A DNA stretch of 64,000 nt from Ophioderma brevispina (taxonomy: Eukaryota > Echinodermata > Ophiuroidea > Amphilepidida > Ophiodermatidae), in contig JAMKCH010002842.1 in the NCBI GenBank assembly GCA_023653785.1, forward strand, positions 1 to 64,000. The letters run 5' to 3'. The translations under genes were made by a program, and so were the position numbers. Positions 46,086-57,769 of the stretch are shown here, in pieces (position 1 is the stretch's first letter; every line of letters begins with the position of its first letter). Under the pieces are notes generated by a model, which ran no database searches, had not been told where the DNA came from, and saw only the letters and a list, made by a program, of their open reading frames with translations.

Positions 46086-46307
46086 GTCGATGAAGTCCTT
46101 TGCAAAACATCATTCACGTACAACTCATTCCGTGAGAAAGGGGAAATAGCCATGCCTCGTGTACACCTTATGCAGCCAGGGTCTTTCAACAAACTGTATG
46201 AGTTTATCTTCAACAACAGTACCACTTCAGTGAATCAGTTTAAGAATCCGCGTAAACTGCGCACCCGTGAAATGGTAGATTTGATGATGAAAAATATAGT
46301 AAAATAG
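46086..46307 (+). CDS. GH3 gene exon 7: C-terminus
   Basis: The acceptor 'catttgcag' precedes 46,086. 73 codons run to the TAG at 46,305-46,307. The peptide contains 'SFTYNSFREKGEIAMPRVHL', 'QPGSFNKLYEFI' and 'NQFKNPRKLRTREMV', matching the C-terminal subdomain of GH3/GHDC proteins (K/R-x-F-R-x-x-G ... V-H-L-x-x-P-G-x-F). The frame begins in phase 0 with GTC. No clear polyadenylation signal follows closely, and the exon may extend into the 3' UTR. Confidence 0.85.
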   Translation, partial: VDEVLCKTSFTYNSFREKGEIAMPRVHLMQPGSFNKLYEFIFNNSTTSVNQFKNPRKLRTREMVDLMMKNIVK

Positions 46308-46643
46308 CGGTGAAAAGGCTACAGCGAAAGAAATGTTTACCGTATCATTTTGCAATTCAATAATACCTCATATCTAACAAATTTACTATAAACGCAACAA
46401 TTAACTTAAAGATCCTGACCCTTTCAAAATACATAAAAATTAAAAACATTTTTACACATATTTGTCGAAATACCGACCGAGCCAGTTTAATGCGAATCCG
46501 TGAAATGGCAGACCATAACAATCGAGTAAGGATGGGGGAACAACAAGAACAATGAAGTAAAATTGTCTCGTTTTGTCTTTAATCTGCGCTCAGTCAGCAG
46601 TGAAGTAAATGATGCTTCAAATTTTCACACCACCGTTATCTAA

Positions 46644-48330
46644 CACCCATATAAATATTATTGATTAGTCATGACTTTGACAAGTTCCTACATAATACAC
46701 TATGAGCAGTTCGTCAAAAACCGCTAAGTAGCAATTAAAAAAAAATATTAACTAGAAAACGAAATAGCGTATTGGTCCAGAATGAATGTTGGCCCAGTTA
46801 TTAAAACATCGCATCTGATTTTGAATTTGCAGTCACATCTTGCCACTGGAGCATGTTCAGAAACTATCCAAAAAAACCCGAAAACGCAGAATAAAACAAA
46901 ACGAAAACAAGACAAAAATATTCCCTAAAAATAATCAAATATAAATACGAAAAAAAAACATAATCGATGTGGAATTTGTTACAAATAATCATATCCAGAA
47001 ATCAAGCTAGAAATATGCATACCTCAACTAACACAAGTGAAAATCTATTATAATGATTTATCGGATTTCATATAATGTCACACATTGACTTTTTTCTTTC
47101 ACTGTATGTTTAATTTTGCTTACAACACCTTTCAACCAGCAATGCACCAGGGCTGAAAAAAAATGATGCCTGCTGGGCCTTAGATGTAAGAAACGCTCTA
47201 TTTGCCATTGATTTTGGAGAAGTGTGGGTTGCCCAAGATGTTGCAAATATTGGTGATTTTATGTCCCCATTACAGCAAAGGTGTGAAGATATCCACATAT
47301 AGTACATGGTGAAATGTAATTGATTTCTGAAATCCTTGAAAGGTACTGAATATGATGTTCAACTTTAAAACACATTTTGACCCTTTTTATATGTTGACTC
47401 TATAATAAGCCTTGCCCCCTAGAATACACCCAAGAACACACTTTAAAAAATGATACCCATGATTTTTGGAATCTTTAGAAAAACCCTGGCTGCAAGAATG
47501 TATATGTAATTTTCACAAAAAATAGAGTTTCACATGTACTTAACATTCAACGAATATATTGCAACTTATTCTAAATTGCAGCTGCAAATATGATTTATAT
47601 CTCTTTAATGCTGATAAGTTTGGATTTAGAATATTATTTACTAAACTCAAACATAGTATTCATAATTTGAAAAGTGGGTAATATATAATCGAATACCCCC
47701 TGAAGACTTTGTAAATAATTGTGTATCTATAGATTTCTGATTTCAGATTTATTTTTCAGATTAATATAGATCTATAGCAATATAGGGGATGAACTCCACT
47801 TTGTTTTAATATGCTCTTATTTTAAAGGTGAGTGGAATCGCTATTGCCATACCGTTCTTTTCGGAAAATGGCTACCAACCTGGCGTTCACCACTGGAAAA
47901 ATTTTCTTGTTAGATCTAGGGGCAAAATTCCTTCCTAAAAACAAGGCAGGGTCCGCTCCGTGTTTTTTAAAGGTGCAATAAAATACAGTTAAGGGGTGTT
48001 AGGGATATACCACCATATTTGGTAAATTATTCTATCCTAGCTAAATATTATAAGCTAGTCAACTCAACTAGGCGGGGAAATTAAACTCTGTAAATATTTA
48101 TAATTATAATGCTTACAGTAAACACAATGCCTTTTTTATACACTACTAATTATGCTATTTTGTATTGTAGGACCGGTGGCCAATATATCATAATAAAATC
48201 TCTGGTTGCGAGAGAACTGAACTGAACAATGCTGTTTTACTGACATTAACATTTTATATTTTATTGAAAACAAGGCTGTGTCTCTTAAGTGACCGGAGGG
48301 TCCTATAGCTCACCAGCTTTCTTGGATAGA
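46644..48330. other. Intergenic DNA
   Basis: No gene recognised. Near 48,190-48,226, 'ataaaatctctggttgcgag' followed by 'agaactgaactgaac' looks like the 3' tail of a LINE with a short tandem GAACT repeat, too short to classify. Confidence 0.45.
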
Positions 48331-48339
48331 ACTTAATAT

Positions 48340-49650
48340 ACTGAGGTTTCTGATTTTCAAATATGCAGATTGGTTTATTTTTTATATGGTTGTCCGTTAA
48401 GAAAATGCAATCAAGGTGTATTTCCAAATTACGAACAATGTTAGAAACAGGTATGATTGAAGTACCAATCTTAATACTTTTGTTATGGTGCTTGTTTTGA
48501 GAGCTTTGGAAGACACAATAAACAGTTCAGTTTTATCATCATTTAATTTCAATTTGTTGAGTCATATCCATGAACGGATATCAGATATAAATAATTCAAT
48601 CCATTTCCGGGCAAAATCTTCTGCCTCAGAATCATTTACATTAAAAGACAGAGTTGTGTATGAACAGCATATGTATGTGTGTCCAAGCCATGTGAGCGAG
48701 CAACATTAACAACAGGAGAAACATAAATGGTGACCTAGCACAGACCCTTGTGGTATTCCAAAAAGATGATCAAACGGAGTCATTCTGAATGCTAACACAA
48801 ATGCTAACAAATTTGCTTCTATTTACAAATATGAAGATATCCAATGAAGAGCTGGACCTATTACACCGATTGCTTTAAGGCGCGACAGAAGAATATTGTG
48901 ATCAATGGTGTCAAAGGCCGCAGATAAATCCAGTAGGCCTAGTACTAAGAAAACGACATGTTTTAATTCAATTTCCCTTAAATACCATTTGCCGTTTGAG
49001 AAGTGCACTCTCAGTTCCATGACATTTCTTATAAGCACATAAGATTGTGTGTTTTCAAGCAATCATTAAGACGGGAAGCGACGACTTTTTCGATAATCTC
49101 AGACACAAAGGGTAAATTGGACAAGACGATAGTTTTGAGATTTTCTGGATCAAGAAGAGACTTCCTTAGCAGTGGTTTGCCAACTTCATTCTTAAATTGT
49201 GAAGGAAATGTTCATGTTTCAAAAGATAAATTTACAATTTTGGTAATAGTTGATTGGAGAAGATCCATTATGTTCCTTGAGAATCCATATGGGAATAGAA
49301 TCTTGTTAGCAATGCTTTGATGAAGAGAAAATAACCAGTTTTCGAACTTCACCATCCATAGCTGGGAAAGGCTTTCGAGTTTGGCACAGAAACATTAGAA
49401 GCAGCTGTAGAACCATATACATTTTGTTCATGGGTGAAAGCAGAGAGGATGTTGTTTATTTTGGAGATGAAGTAGCTCGTTGAATAGTAACTTAAAAGTA
49501 AGCATATTCTTAGCAAATCTGTGAAATTTTTTAAAGAAGTTGATTTCAAATGATTTTGGTACGTAAAGGTGTCAACATTTACCAAAAAAAGTGAGTTATC
49601 GTAGGGGGTGGGGAAATTGGTTTTTCGGGAGTCAAAGGTCAATAACAGGG
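48340..49650 (-). mobile_element. Antisense CR1/L2-like LINE reverse transcriptase, degraded
   Basis: In minus-strand order: a linker at 49,640-49,350; '[15 protein letters not shown]' near 49,090; the RT block '[20 protein letters not shown]' near 48,900, containing the A-F-D catalytic box; 'GIPQGSVLG' at about 48,736-48,760; then 'FNVNDSEAE' and 'LNKLKLNDDKTELFIV' near 48,640-48,490. The Y-A-D-D box is deleted or scrambled. Several stops and shifts are present. Without its ends, the family beyond CR1/L2-like cannot be fixed. Confidence 0.75.
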
Positions 49651-50640
49651 GTTAAATTTTGAAATTGATCCAATCATGTTGAAAAGTATACCAAGTTAAT
49701 AGTTTAATCATAAGGATTCCAAAAGGTATAGTTTGTACTATCTGCGGCCGAAGTTTTGGAGTTATAGGCTAAAAACAGCAAAAATCCCTTAGCTGTCGAA
49801 GCTCTGGCAATATTCCCAACCGCGGAAGCTCCAAACGGAGTGTGATGAACGAACTTGTAAATTAATTACGGGAATCGGCAGACTGTCACAGTATATAGAG
49901 GCCTGGTTACATTGAGCAGATAACAAAATTTTCAAGTAGCCTGCAAACTAATTCATGAGCATATAATTGACATTTGTTTTAACTTGATTTGAGTGGGTAT
50001 TCCTTTAAAAGTTAAATCACAAGACAGACTTCAAAAGTTGTTGAATTGAAGGTGTTAATATTTTCACATTTTAAGTTGATGTTGTACATGTATTTATGAT
50101 TTTCAGTTTTAAGCACAGTAGATGGTGTATGCCGGTCCTGGATGGGATTCAATATCACCAGATAGGAGAAGGTGATAGCAGACAGCTGCTGAACTGTTCC
50201 GGTAATAGGATATCCTAGGTCCAACAAAATGACTTAAGGTGACAAAAGCCCTGGGGGTGCAATCACATATGAAATGGATATGGGTGTAAGACGGGCGCTT
50301 CGAAACCCAGGAGCATTCGGTGATAGAGGGCTAAAAAAATAGGGGTCTTTGGGTGAGAGACAGCCAAAATGCCTTAATAAATGGGGTTTTTGGGTGACCA
50401 ATTTGCAAAATTTTCACCCGAATGGGGTCTTTTTCAGAAAATTTTGCAAAAATTTTGCCTAAAATAGGGGTCTAGAATTTGTTTACAAAATGGTTAAGGT
50501 TGCAGCAAATTTCACATTTTCAATTGCGATGTTCAAACTCGTGAGGGATTATGGATAGTCTGGCAAGTCAAAATTCATATAACGGCAGCATTTTTCAGAA
50601 ATAAAACTAGGAGTCACGTGGCTAGCGGCGGTAGCTTTTA
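49651..50640. other. Intergenic repeat-like DNA
   Basis: 49,660-49,800 resembles 18,190-18,330. 50,290-50,480 holds short tandem words ('ggggtctttgggtgagag', 'ggggtttttgggtgacc'). No gene recognised. Confidence 0.45.
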
Positions 50641-50644
50641 ACAT

Positions 50645-50831
50645 TCAATTGATTTCAAACAAACTTAACTTGACGGAAGTCATGCAGGAACGAGTTCATT
50701 TCACCTTTCCTATGTCTGGTTACTTAGTTGTTCATTAGTCCGCAAATAATAGTATACTGACGTAGTCTGAACAATACTCAAACAAGCAACTCAAAACTAA
50801 CGCCATACAGGTGGGGCCTGTTGGGACAGAC
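50645..50831 (+). promoter_or_regulatory. 5' flank of the second exon-1 copy
   Basis: It resembles 12,715-12,960 with substitutions and indels ('gcaaataatag', 'gagttcatttcacct', 'gggacagacatggcg'). The divergence here is clearly greater than in the adjacent exon, which suggests a duplicated promoter or 5' UTR rather than a haplotype copy. Confidence 0.4.
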
Positions 50832-50973
50832 ATGGCGCTGAATATGTTTAACTTAAATGCTACCTTCTTGGCTTATGGCGTAGGTATGCTTAGCCTGGCG
50901 ATATACCTGTTTCTTTCCATTACAACTAATGGTAATCAACTCTATGAGTGCAGTGTGGAAGATATTCTGACTA
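50832..50973 (+). CDS. Exon 1 of a probable GH3 paralogue
   Basis: 142 bases, the same start, length, phase and donor (GTAAGT) as the exon at 12,961, differing at only a handful of positions (for example ALNMF versus AFNMF, 'TNGN' versus 'TANGN', 'DILT' versus 'DILI'). It encodes the same hydrophobic anchor. No later GH3 exon follows within 13 kb, which is compatible with an intron as long as the first gene's 11.3 kb. It could be an orphan exon duplicate instead. Confidence 0.65.
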
Positions 50974-52530
50974 GTAAGTACAGACGTTGTATATAATTTC
51001 GTGTATGCTTCATTCGACACGGTATCTGATACATAATAATATGAATAAGGAAGGTAGCACGGTTCAGCGCTTTAGGTGTTTACTTCTGGTGTACAAGGCC
51101 AGCGGATCAATTCCCAGCTAGGTAACTTGTGGAGATTTATTCGGATAAATGTATTCTCCATGTAATTCTTAAACTTACACATTAACAAATGAACCGTTGC
51201 TAACTTGAACAGCAAGAGTCAGATAACCAATGAAAACACATCCTTACATTCACACTGTAAGTGTAAATCCCGGCCCTAGGCTTCAAGGAAGGAAAGAGTA
51301 TAACTTTGATTTAAAAAAATTCCGATATCATTTCTTTTCATTTAACAACACAAATGTTCAATTTAATGTTGAGGATGCACGAACTTACGGGTGTACTGCA
51401 TGATTTATATCATATATTTTATTCCCCTTTTCCAAGCCCGTTAGGCCAATGACCCCATTTTTACCTTGCTCTACGGAAATTTTTTTCTGGACGACATAAT
51501 TTTTCAGAAGCGCAAACACTATACTGGACCGAATCGACAACTGGAAAGATTTGACGTGCATACTATAATCGGTTTGAGCAACTGTGTCATGTCAAAAGGT
51601 TTAGAGCAGCAGATCAAACGAACGAGATATCAAAAACACGGGAAAATTCAGAGAAACATATAACTTTTGCAAATATGAATGTCTGCCGGAGACCCGCTGC
51701 TGAGTGTGGACCCAGAAGAGGGGTAAAGTTACTATGTGGGTCAAATGTTTGAACTGCCCTAAATATAATGTAATATAGCTCAAATTATTCCTTAGGTAAC
51801 CAGCAGTAAAAAAAGTCAATTGGGTCACATGCGTATGATGCCTCCTTTCCAAGATATTTGAGAAAATAGGCTAAAGGTCATTTGTTTATTCAAGAAAGGT
51901 CACCCGCAATACCCAGATTTCTTTGTAAAAACATATTTAAAAAATGTTTAATGATACTGGTTCCAAGTATGAAATGCTTTAGCAATTTCGATATCTTCTT
52001 GTTGTTACAATGGGAGGGGGTTCAGAATTCCCTATAGGACTCTATGGGGATGGGGACATTATACCCCTCCCTATAGGTAGAGAAGGAACCACAACGACCC
52101 ACTTGACGTTTGAACGATCTATCTGCCGCCCTATAATTGCAATTGTTATTCATATTCTCTCAAGTGGCCCTTCCGAGGATAATCCTATTCAGAATTTCTG
52201 GCGCGAGAAAATTCTCAGTTCGTGGTTGTTTCTTCATTTCGAAAAGATTCCGGGTCATCGGGAATCAGCGAATACTCAAACATACGGCGCAAACCGCGCA
52301 AACCGATCAACACGCCCGGGATTTTACCCATGCTCGTTCCGAAAAAAAGAGGGACTAGCTGCAAATGCGGGACTACCGCTAGGGGTATCAAATTCAAATT
52401 AATCAAGTTCTAGTCCCGCTGGGGGTACAAATTCAGTTGTGATTGTGACTGGTTCAATGATACAAATAGGAAAAATTAACCTACAGATATCAGCAAAATA
52501 ACCCTAAGTGTGTATTTCTTCTTGCAGTAG
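50974..52530 (+). other. Putative intron 1 of the paralogue
   Basis: Blocks near 51,358-51,410 resemble 13,228-13,280 of the first gene. 'ggttcagcgctttagg' to 'ggatcaattccc' near 51,060-51,115 looks like a decayed tRNA-derived SINE head. Frames at 52,010-52,413 overlap on both strands and are unassigned. Confidence 0.45.
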
Positions 52531-52539
52531 TACAAGTGT

Positions 52540-53090
52540 TGGCTATTTTAACCCTCGTCTACCTGAGCCATTTTTTGTAACAAAACTCCCGAAGGGGGTG
52601 GTTACTGAACACCCGATTCCTGTAAATTTGATACCAAAGGATAACTTAGAGTTTCTTCTTTCCATTGGTACCAAAATAAGTACCAACATCCCCGTTATGA
52701 CCATGACGTCATATGTTGAGGAAAGTACGAAAATACTGAATATAGGGTGGAAAATTGATATTTCGTAATTTTAGCGATTCACACACCTTATATATCTCTA
52801 AAATGCTATCATTATATAAAACTAGTCATCTCCCATCCCGTAGAGTCAAAAACCGCATGAAAATGATTTTCCTAACCTTTTGGCGAAAAATTGAATTTTT
52901 CACTGTGTGTGTCTATGGAAATTGGCAATTTTTGATGACATGCGTACTTTATGACGTCATTGTGACGTAATGCTAGGCATGTTGGTACTCATTTTGGTAT
53001 CAATGGAAAGAGGAGGACCATAGCTATCTATTGTTACCAAGTGTCTGTGATGTTCCTGTGTTGTGTTAGGAATGTTGGTACCCCCCTATC
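52540..53090. repeat. Inverted-repeat element with TGACGTCA dyads
   Basis: The left arm has 'taccaaaataagtaccaaca', then 'ccatgacgtcatat' (to about 52,713). The right arm has the inverse, 'tatgacgtcattgtgacgta' followed by 'ggcatgttggtactcatttt' (about 52,950-53,002). It is a MITE-like family also present at about 3,940-4,440. The frames inside are fortuitous. Confidence 0.6.
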
Positions 53091-54170
53091 CATCACTTTG
53101 GGACAGGGCCGTAGCCGGGGGGGGGGGCTTTCTGTATTGAGAACAGGCCCCGCAAGGTGTAGAATTCACGCAAATTACTCTTCAATATTCAATCAATTTT
53201 TATTTGTTCATCATAGAAAAGGCCTACAGCAAAAAACATATGATAAATATAAAATAACACAACAGTTATAGAGAGTCAAAATACCAAGGTTTCTAGCGCT
53301 GTACGAAAAACATACTCAACAAGCCTTACACACAACACAAAATAAAACAAACAATGAGCAATGGGAAAAGTACTGAGCAAAAAAGTTTTGAGCATTGATT
53401 TGAATTGACAAGGAGCAGCAGAACGGATGTGTAAGGGACATTAATAAAAATAATTATGTAAATAATGGCATTACAGTGAAAAATTAATTGTTACAATGAT
53501 TAAAACATGTTAAGATGTTGCTACATACATTATAAGTGTGAATTAAAAAAAGAGAGTTGTATTAAATGGGATATACTCGTGGAAAAATTATTTAAAAAGC
53601 ACCGTAGGACTGTCAATATTACTGCCTGAACGGTTTAGGTGTATATTTTCCTAAACTAGTATAATTTCACCAAAAAGCTGGTCCAATTAGGGGCATGGTA
53701 TATTTTAACTGAAAAATGAGTCCGTGAGAGGGAGTTTATATGTGGATGTGAACCACTGCGCAACGAGCATGGGTGCACAAAGAAAATCTAAGACGCCCCC
53801 GGTCCAACTTTCAAATTAGTCAAACTGTCATCCTTTATTTTTCACACGTCGGCATCAATAAAGCTGAACGCATAATGATGTTACATTTAACTTCTTTATA
53901 AACGAAAAAAACAAAAATACACACCGGAGACCGCGCCGGAACATGTTGTAAATGCAATATACTTTACACTTTTACGTGTTCGGACATAGTTTCAAAATAT
54001 TCTACAGTAATGATTGATCGCCTAATCATCGATTGCGCAGAGGGATTATGATCACAGGTGGTTTTTGAATCCTTCCTTTTCGGGATCGGATTGGGAAGTT
54101 TCGTTGTGGTTCTCTCTAAAATGAAAGAGGAAAATCACTTCTGAATTTCGAGTTATTTTAAATTAACTAA
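53091..54170. other. Repeat-like intergenic DNA, possible antisense LINE tail
   Basis: A 'gggccgtagccgg' plus G-run at about 53,106-53,128 is a common end motif of dispersed elements. 'ttcaatcaatttttatttgttc' from about 53,180 looks like the reverse complement of an A/TTGA-tailed LINE 3' end (compare the tail at 5,570). No coding evidence. Confidence 0.4.
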
Positions 54171-54174
54171 TCGA

Positions 54175-55030
54175 GTGCAGCTTTTAGCTACTAAAAGAGC
54201 GAGGAAAATGCAACCCACACTTCACTCGCGGTTAGACAGAGCTCACTCTTTTACCGAGTGGCTCAAAAATGCCACTCTTCTTCGGAATAAAGCCAACACT
54301 CTGAACTATTATCGACCGGATGTAGCTCTAAAAAGAGTGCAGAAAAAAATGGGGCTTCACTTCTTGTTTTTGCGGAGTGAACTAATAGGCCAATCAGACA
54401 CGCCGCAAATGCGTAATTTTTTCGAACAACATGGCGACGAGTTAAGTGAGACCGTCAACAAACGGTTGCACGGAAGTTGAAATAGTGAAGAAAGAATAGA
54501 TATCTTCACGGGTGGTATATTGTATGTGTCGGTCACAGTTCCATAGCATTACAAAGTGTGGAGAAGCATTAAATGTTATACGATTACAACTCGTACATAA
54601 CGGTAGTCTGGCCAGGCTCCCGGCCAGGCTAGCCTTACACATGTACGAAACGCAAGATCATGATGGCACGAGTATGCAACCGTGATCATTACACGTCATG
54701 ATGCCACAATCATGCATGTCTCACTGAATCAGGCCAATGATGCGCCAAAATATCATTCATGTCACAGATGATATGAATATGACATACACATACATATACT
54801 CACCAAAAACAAACAAAATCCTAAAGAATCACCTCTATAAGAGTGACTGTTCACTCTAAAAAGGAGTTATTAGTTCACTCTTTCATTAGAGTTATGTTCA
54901 CTCTTTATTTTGAGTGGATACTACTCTAAAAGATGCGTACTCAGCTGGCTCGATTTTGGAGTGAGATTCTCAATCTTTTAGAGAAAACTGGTTTTTCCCT
55001 CTTTCGTTTTAAGAGAGTTCTTATCATCTT
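54175..55030. repeat. Repeat rich in ACTCTTT / AAAGAGT words
   Basis: The words 'cactctttta', 'aagagtg', 'ttcactct' and 'agagtga' occur more than a dozen times in both orientations, concentrated at 54,185-54,350 and 54,835-55,015 with a unique middle. The same word set fills the MITE at 63,010-63,385. I infer one or two related non-autonomous elements with repetitive subterminal regions. The 101-codon frame at 54,175-54,480 lies in the repeat and is probably incidental. Confidence 0.6.
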
Positions 55031-56280
55031 CTTTTTCCATGGTGGATAGATTGATTGGTGGCGCTCGCGCGTGCATGACGCATTGACACTGAGCTCTGGT
55101 CTTGGTTGGGGTACTGCACAAATCGCCCCAGAAAGTTGGGCTGTTGGACGGGCAGTCCTTCTTGCATGGTCTACATGTTCTTCAGTAGTAGCTTGAAGGA
55201 GTGAGTGTTCAGGCGCGGAAAAAATTTAAGCTCAGATGGGAGTGAGTTCAACTGAGGGATTGTGCGAGTAGAGAGTGAATACCTATACAGCTCTGTATTT
55301 TTTAACAAAAATATTTTGGATTTATTTTTCGACTTTTGTATGTTATCTGGAGTTATTCTCCATTTTAAAGATTTTTAGCAACCCCCCCCATGCTACGGGT
55401 TTTAGATTGGTATTTTTTGTTGAAAATTTGTGAAAACTTGTGTGTTTCTGACATCGACGGGTCGACTCTGGAGAGGCCAAGAAGTAGATGATAGTCAGAC
55501 TTACGGCTACAATCAACTGAGACAATGGAGAATTGACGGACATGTATTAGGAGCCATAACTTGAGCGCAACGAGAGATCTTGAAGTCATCCTACAATAGA
55601 ATTTTGTTATCGATGTGTACTTTATATTTAGTACTTTTTGTGAATTGTGGAAATTTCGTAGACTTACTTTCATGTTTGATGTTTTGAAACTGTACCGCGG
55701 GAAAAAGACGGCCATCTTGGAGTTGGAGATTATTTTTCGACACCGACGGAAGTGGACAACAAGGAGATTCAACAAGTATACCTAGGCAAGCTAAAGGAAG
55801 TGGCAATTCTATTTCATTTTAGTGATATTATTTGTGCAATAATTCATCTTGTGAACTTTAAAGTACGTAGGGTGCGCCAAGTTGATGTGAAAGGTAGACA
55901 TTGTGCATAGGATTGAGGTTTTTGAATCGATGCAGCTGGAAGTAAACAAGTCTTTCTAAATGAACATCTGCGTATTGGATATTGCGTATATGTATGATCA
56001 GCGTATTTCTACCTTATTTGTGTATATTCACCACTTAGATCATCAAACCTGAATTGAGACCAGTGCACTTGTAATTGAGGATGCGTGAATTATTGGGGTT
56101 TTTGAAGATTGGTCGTTTCGTGGATTTCCGACACTGCATGTGTGCCTGCTGCAGTGACCCAGTGGTTTTGTGTGACGTTTGTATTTTGCATATGTACCCG
56201 GCTGTTACCAGGATTGGAAGAGACATGGAACAGCGGACATATAAACAGTTGTTTATTTATGTACTTCTCACGTAGCTAGA
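55031..56280. other. No gene recognised; possible LINE 5' region
   Basis: Continuous unassigned sequence leading into the LINE fragment below. It may be 5' untranslated LINE sequence but carries no motif I can name. Confidence 0.4.
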
Positions 56281-57360
56281 ATTTGTGTAGCTTTATCACC
56301 ATCTTTTCCACAGTGACCACGGAGGAGGAACTACGCAACTCTGAGGTTTTTTTTGTGCCTTGGTAACCAATACCGTAAGCCAATGCTTCCACGATGGCAC
56401 GTGAAACTCACAGAAACCCAAGCCGTCAGCTCTGCTTTTCCACCTTGCAAATCGACGCGCAAAAAAGAGAAACCAAAACATCAATATAGATGGAGAAAAA
56501 CTGTCAAATGACCCACACCGAAGTAACTTGGCGTCACAATGGACGCAGCCTTACTTTCAATTAAACAAACCAAGGCAGTCGCTGCCAAGACGCAGTCTCG
56601 TGTCAACTCCCAGAAGGCTGCCAACTGGATGGGGTGCATCTTTTGGACACCTTAAATCCATCAACTGTTGCTTGGGCATACGCCACTGCGGAATACGCTG
56701 CACCAGTATGGAGTCACAGTGTAAATTCACACAAGATTGATGTGGTTCTGAATGATGCAATGAGATGGTGAGTTGGTGCCTTTTGGCGACGCTGTAGAAA
56801 GAATCTTCAATTCGTTGGCATAGCTCCTGACAAACCTTAGGGGGACTTCAGACGATCAGCTCGCCAAGAAAATGTGATTGAATGGTAGCCTAATCCCCCA
56901 CCAACACCCTTTGGGGATCAGAGAATTCCAGTCACTTTGCTACCCAATCCCATGACAACTGCAGTCACAGTGTCCCTATCGGTCATCATGGATAAATGAC
57001 AGATGGTATGAGCAATGGTCATCCTCTACTTTGAACCTAAAGCAGTTTGTGGACAGCCCATATAGCAAGCACAAAAGGCTGTGACCTTGATAGGAACGCA
57101 TGGGTCAACCTCAACCGACTCAAAACTGGCGTTGGTCGTACAAAGGAACTTTTTCACAAGATCGAGTAGAACTTTCACCAAACTGCGATTGTGGAGAGCC
57201 ACAAACAATTAGCCACATCCTAGATGACTGTGAGGTCTTCAAGACAACCGTCAAGCGGCATTCCAGGCTGATCAACCTGGAGATGAAAAGATTCAGCTGG
57301 TTAAAGACGGATCTTCACTTTGATTTTGGACTTGCACGCAACCCGAACGAACCATAGATA
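56280..57360 (+). mobile_element. Jockey-like LINE C-terminal fragment
   Basis: + frames in order: 'TEEELRNSEVFFVP' at 56,319; 'LGVTMDAALLSIKQTKA' near 56,530; 'AAKTQSRVNSQKAANWMG'; 'TLHQYGVTV'; 'KIDVVLNDAMRW'-like sequence near 56,735; and the end 'CDCGEPQTISHILDDCEV' at 57,190-57,240. This is the region after the RT catalytic core plus the C-terminal Cys-containing tail of non-LTR elements. It is frameshifted throughout. An antisense relative lies at 19,030-19,440. Confidence 0.7.
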
Positions 57361-57769
57361 GTGCTCATCCATTGCATACGTATAGTTTTGACTTTTAGCC
57401 GCAATTAACATTTTTTGTGAATAATGAATCTGACACGTCGTAATTTATAATACTCGTATCTTAGTGTTTTAGTGGGGACTGTCTGGGTCTACGCGAACTC
57501 CTTCACATTAAAGACTCACCATAGCAAGGAAACAAACCGTCGATGATAATAGATATTCGAGTTTTGCACCAAAGAAATTAATGGACTTCCATCTCGATCG
57601 TCATGATACTACGTTGACTGCGTCGTATGGTACATCTTCAACTCTTTGGCCAGGCTTCTAGAAAAACAGGGGGAGGATAGTCTAATGCTCAATCGCCATC
57701 TCGGTTTGGCATATCATAGTGATTTCAGGTGATGTTAACTTAAATCCCGCCCACCCATGTTCTAATACC

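Larger units (their letters stand above)
12961..46307 (+). other. GH3-domain (GHDC-like) gene, seven-exon model
   Basis: Exons: 12961-13102, 24375-25406, 27381-27525, 29508-29672, 31070-31209, about 43337-43445 and 46086-46307. Coding length is about 1.95 kb, near 650 residues, comparable with the GH3 family (roughly 530-610) plus an N-terminal anchor. Phases join cleanly across exons 1-5. GH3 proteins are ANL-type adenylate-forming enzymes: plant members conjugate amino acids to acyl hormones, while the substrate of animal GHDC-like members is not established. Two hydrophobic N-terminal segments suggest ER or other membrane attachment. Introns are 11.3, 2.0, 2.0, 1.4, 12.1 and 2.6 kb and are full of transposons. 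Exon 6 is frame-broken and exon 7 occurs twice, so the locus is either damaged or mis-assembled at its 3' end. Confidence 0.85.
44138..46643. repeat. ~1 kb duplication carrying the GH3 terminal exon
   Basis: 44,138-45,222 and 45,628-46,643 align through 'gtggtactgttcatacgg', 'tagagtacatg', 'ttccttccacgaatgggt', the exon itself and 'caccaccgttatctaac'. About 400 bp of unrelated sequence separates them. The differences are dominated by small indels, with the first copy the more corrupted. Confidence 0.8.

Noticed and set aside
54175..54480. 101-codon + frame
   Set aside because: It lies within the ACTCTTT/AAAGAGT word repeat, has no family resemblance and starts at a non-ATG codon. The repeat explains it better.
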